Assembly: GCA_029959195.1 (NCBI GenBank)
Contig: CP114121.1
Location: forward strand, 1,736,001 to 1,800,000
Length of the DNA: 64,000 bases
Direction of reading: 5' to 3'
Source: Dictyophora rubrovolvata
Lineage: Eukaryota; Basidiomycota; Agaricomycetes; Phallales; Phallaceae
Part shown: one piece after another, positions 61,269 through 64,000 of the stretch
Layout: every line of letters begins with the position of its first letter
How positions within the stretch are numbered: position 1 is the first letter of the stretch
Notes under the pieces: generated by a model
Seen by the model: the letters and a program-made list of their open reading frames with translations, nothing else
What the model was told of the DNA's origin: nothing
The model's database searches: none
Position numbers and translations under genes: made by a program

Positions 61269-64000
61269 ATGACATCCGTCTCAAGTCGCAAAAAGTCCAT
61301 CGTTAGCGCGAATGGGATCCCCTCTATTGACATACCACAACAGAATAATACCCTTCTTAACAAAGCCGCATCACAGTCGACATCGCTTTACCAACAATGC
61401 TCTCAGTTACGCTCCCGCTTAATGAGCATCCGCAATTTTCCTCCTTTTTTGGAGCTTCCGATTCCCCAGGACGACGTCAGAAAGTCGACAGACATGGTTC
61501 ATGACCTATGGGATCACCTCCAGCTAGGCGTACCCCTCGTCTACCTTTTCAATCTTCTGCCACCCCCAGCCATCCGTATCGAAAATATAAACACGGATCC
61601 CAGTCACATAGATCTATCTCTTATGACAAGCAAAGACCATACCGTCCGTAAGAGCAAGCAGCGTCCTATTGCCCAGGTTATCATGGCGATAGCGCGTTTA
61701 CAGAAGGATGGTCATTGGAGTTCCGACCTAAATTTCACAGTTGGTGACCTCTTAGAAAGCGACACGAATGGATTTGTCAAGGTAAACCTATTTCTCCCGT
61801 ACACACCAACTATTTTCCAATAACGCCCTCATAGGTCGTCCAAACACTGTCCTATCTTGTTGAACGTTTACCTCCCGATGTATTCTCGGAACACCCACCC
61901 TTTGCCCTTTCGCCTCCAGCTAATGTCTCCCAATCCTCTTTCCAATCAGTGCATTCGGGCGAAAGTAGTATCCCCGAGGAAGTGGAGCGCAAAAATATAA
62001 TCCGAGAAATGTTGGAAACGGAGCGAAAATACGTACAAGATTTAGAAGTAATGCAGGCAAGTATTTATGATACTTGAAATGAATAACCCTTTTTTCCTTA
62101 CATGAGTTTTTCTTTTCACGACTCAATTCAGAAATACGCCACCACACTCCTCCATAGTCGTATCATCGACCAAGATACAATCCACCACCTCTTTCCAGGT
62201 CTGCTCAAATTACTGGACTTTCAACGTAGATTCCTCATCTCTATGGAGCAAATTGCCGAAATTCCATGGAAAGACCAAGCATGGGGAAAGTTATTTACAG
62301 ACAACGTACGTACAGACATTATACCCTATTTGGCACCGACTTCGGACGGAAACGTCCGGGATGTTGCTATATGGCGCTCCTCATCCCCTTGTTCCCTTTA
62401 CTTATTTTCAACCTTTAGGAGGACGAATTCCAGGTGTATGAACCCTATTGCGCCAATTACACAAATGCTACTGAAGTCCTTTTGGCTGAAGAACAAAATT
62501 TGATGGTATGTTGTCCTTCCGTTGGCAACAGGAAGATGTCCTGAGACTGTTTTTATTTTTATTTTAGTCTTTAGCTGATGTAATCAACCCCAAATCAGAA
62601 CTACCCGCTTTCCTGATTAAGCCCGTGCAACGAATATGCAAATACCCACTTCTTTTGGATGTGAGTCTAAAAGTTTTTACCGAATCGTCCCTTCCATTTA
62701 TCCCTTTTTAGCAATTGGTCAAAAAGTCATCGCCGGCTGACTATCCCTTGTATGATAATCTCGTCGAAGGTTCAGCTGCGGCGAAACGCGTGGCTGATAA
62801 GATCAATGAAGCTCAAAGACGAGCAGAGAATCACCTAACAGTGAAATCCCTTCAGCTTCGCGTGGAAGACTGGAAGGGTCACCATCTTGTCAGCTTCGGT
62901 GACCTTCTTCTTGACGACATATTCCTGGTTACGAAATCGGAAGTTGATCGGGAATATCACGTTTTTCTTTTTGAGAAGATTATTCTGTGTTGTAAAGAGG
63001 CAGTCGTTGTACCCAGTAAAAAAGTCGGGAAGAATAACTCTTTGCTAAAGAAACATGTCCAATCGCTGGGTCCTGGTAGTGCGTTGTCGAAGAAGAAGAC
63101 TACTCCTCTCCTTTTGAAAGGACGAATCTTCTTGAACAACGTCACTAGCGCACGGAGAGTAGCGATCCAAGGCGGTAAGCTCACGCTTCCCATACAATGT
63201 CATGAAATCACTAATTCCCATCCCCCAGATACTCACGCACTGCGAGTTTTTTGGCGCGGTGAGGACGACACTGAATACTTTACCTTACGGTGTAGATCAG
63301 AAGAGCAACTAAAGCAGTGGGAAACGGCTATCAACCGGTTGATAGAGCAGGTCAGCACTCGAAGAAACAGTGAACGCCTTCCCACCGCAACTGCTCAGCA
63401 TTTTCAACGTGTAAAGGCACTGAAGCAGGAGCGGGAGAGGGCCCTGCAAATCCAACAAGAAAAGCAACAGCTCAACCACGAAAGAACATCCTCCCTCAGT
63501 ATGCATCCAGCTCCAACCACTGCTTCCATCCAACCAATGCGCTATCCTTTACCCTATCGTACTGAACCCTGGCAAAACGGAAATGACAATCGAGCATCAC
63601 ATCAAGCGGCATTATCTGCATCCTCTCCGGGCTCCATGTATCCTCAATCCGCCTATTCCTATGGTGACGACCTATACGGAGATAACGACGACTCTGAATA
63701 TGGTCAGGGAAGAGGGTTGTCAGGGCGGGGCACTCCCTTGGGGGTGAGGCGACCCGGTGACTCGACGAGCCTGCCGCCAGAACAACGAAACAACGCGTTC
63801 ACCTACGATCGACTGCGAGCTAAAACTGAGGAGCCTTCAGGCCCGACGATTCAATCATGGCGAAATCAGAATTTCCAGGGGTCGTCTCCATCACCTTTAC
63901 CTCCAGGCGCTATGCCTGCCCGATCGCCAATGGTATCTACTAGAACTAGTTCCGATGCCAGTGTTGGATCCAACGGTGGTGTACCGCCCGTAATGCGTCC
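61269..64000 (+). CDS. CDC24: Cdc24 Rho guanine-nucleotide exchange factor (partial)
   Basis: Exchange factor for Cdc42 that drives polarised growth. The start is ATG 61269 (MTSVSSRKKSIVSANG). The Cdc24 calponin-homology-like region has LYQQCSQLRSRLMSIRNFPP, DLWDHLQLGVPLVYLFNLLP. The DH domain starts IIREMLETERKYVQDLEVMQ, then LHSRIIDQDTIHHLFPGLLK, YCANYTNATEVLLAEEQNLM and PAFLIKPVQRICKYPLLLDQ. The PH region has DWKGHHLVSFGDLLLDDIFL, YHVFLFEKIILCCKEA and LKGRIFLNNVT. A Ser/Pro-rich region follows and the window ends before the expected C-terminal PB1 domain. Six introns so far. Divergent from the Rap1-like gene. Confidence 0.95.

Overview
The window is nuclear DNA of a filamentous basidiomycete, most likely a mushroom-forming agaricomycete. 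Genes are dense on both strands and carry many short GT-AG introns (about 45-110 nt). Protein families include a fungal CSL factor, a CBM1 secreted protein, an HsbA-like protein, a division-I chitin synthase, a basidiomycete-type TPP1/Est3 protein and Cdc24. I support 27 spliced or single-exon genes plus one doubtful ORF. I saw no tRNA, rRNA, CRISPR array or LTR element.

Layout. 0.4-3.8 kb: CSL transcription factor (-), then 3.4 kb without a convincing gene. 7.2-15.5 kb: conserved basidiomycete protein, porphobilinogen synthase HEM2 and chitin synthase (all +). 15.6-18.8 kb: R3H-domain protein and a TPP1/Tpz1-like telomere protein (both -, 28 bp apart). 19.1-21.4 kb: ARF6 (-) and mitochondrial cysteine synthase (+), divergent. 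21.6-24.8 kb: leucine-rich-repeat protein and secreted CBM1 protein (-). 25.2-29.8 kb: cohesin RAD21 (-) and nucleolar NOP8-like (+), divergent. 29.8-34.0 kb: EXS/Erd1-like membrane protein and DEAD-box helicase DBP7 (-). 35.7-38.0 kb: HsbA-like (-) and endoglucanase-V-like (+) secreted proteins, divergent. 38.4-42.9 kb: ER cyclophilin (-) and GCN5 (+), divergent. 43.1-49.1 kb: formate dehydrogenase (-) and WEE1 (+) around a 1.4-kb gap holding an inverted-repeat element with TTAGGG-like repeats. 49.4-58.2 kb: TAPT1/Emp65-like (+), a small KEN-box protein (-), PCNA (-), THI6 (+) and a phytanoyl-CoA dioxygenase-like enzyme (-). 58.3-64 kb: BRCT/Myb Rap1-like protein (-) and CDC24 (+, running off the window).

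Themes. Several genes serve chromosome duplication and cell-cycle control (PCNA, RAD21, WEE1, GCN5, TPP1-like, Rap1-like), and some carry ACGCGT boxes close to their starts. Two serve 60S ribosome assembly (DBP7, NOP8). Several are secreted or cell-wall proteins (CBM1, HsbA-like, EGV-like, chitin synthase). The genes do not form one operon-like system.

The most unusual signals are: a 326-bp element bounded by 23-bp inverted repeats that encloses a perfect 12-bp-arm hairpin and 13 TTAGGG hexamers; a PCNA with an inserted charged segment of about 100 residues; a second, degenerate copy of the DBP7 5' end and promoter beside a secreted-protein gene; two GC-AG introns that conserved protein motifs require; and micro-exons of 10, 13, 15 and 18 nt.
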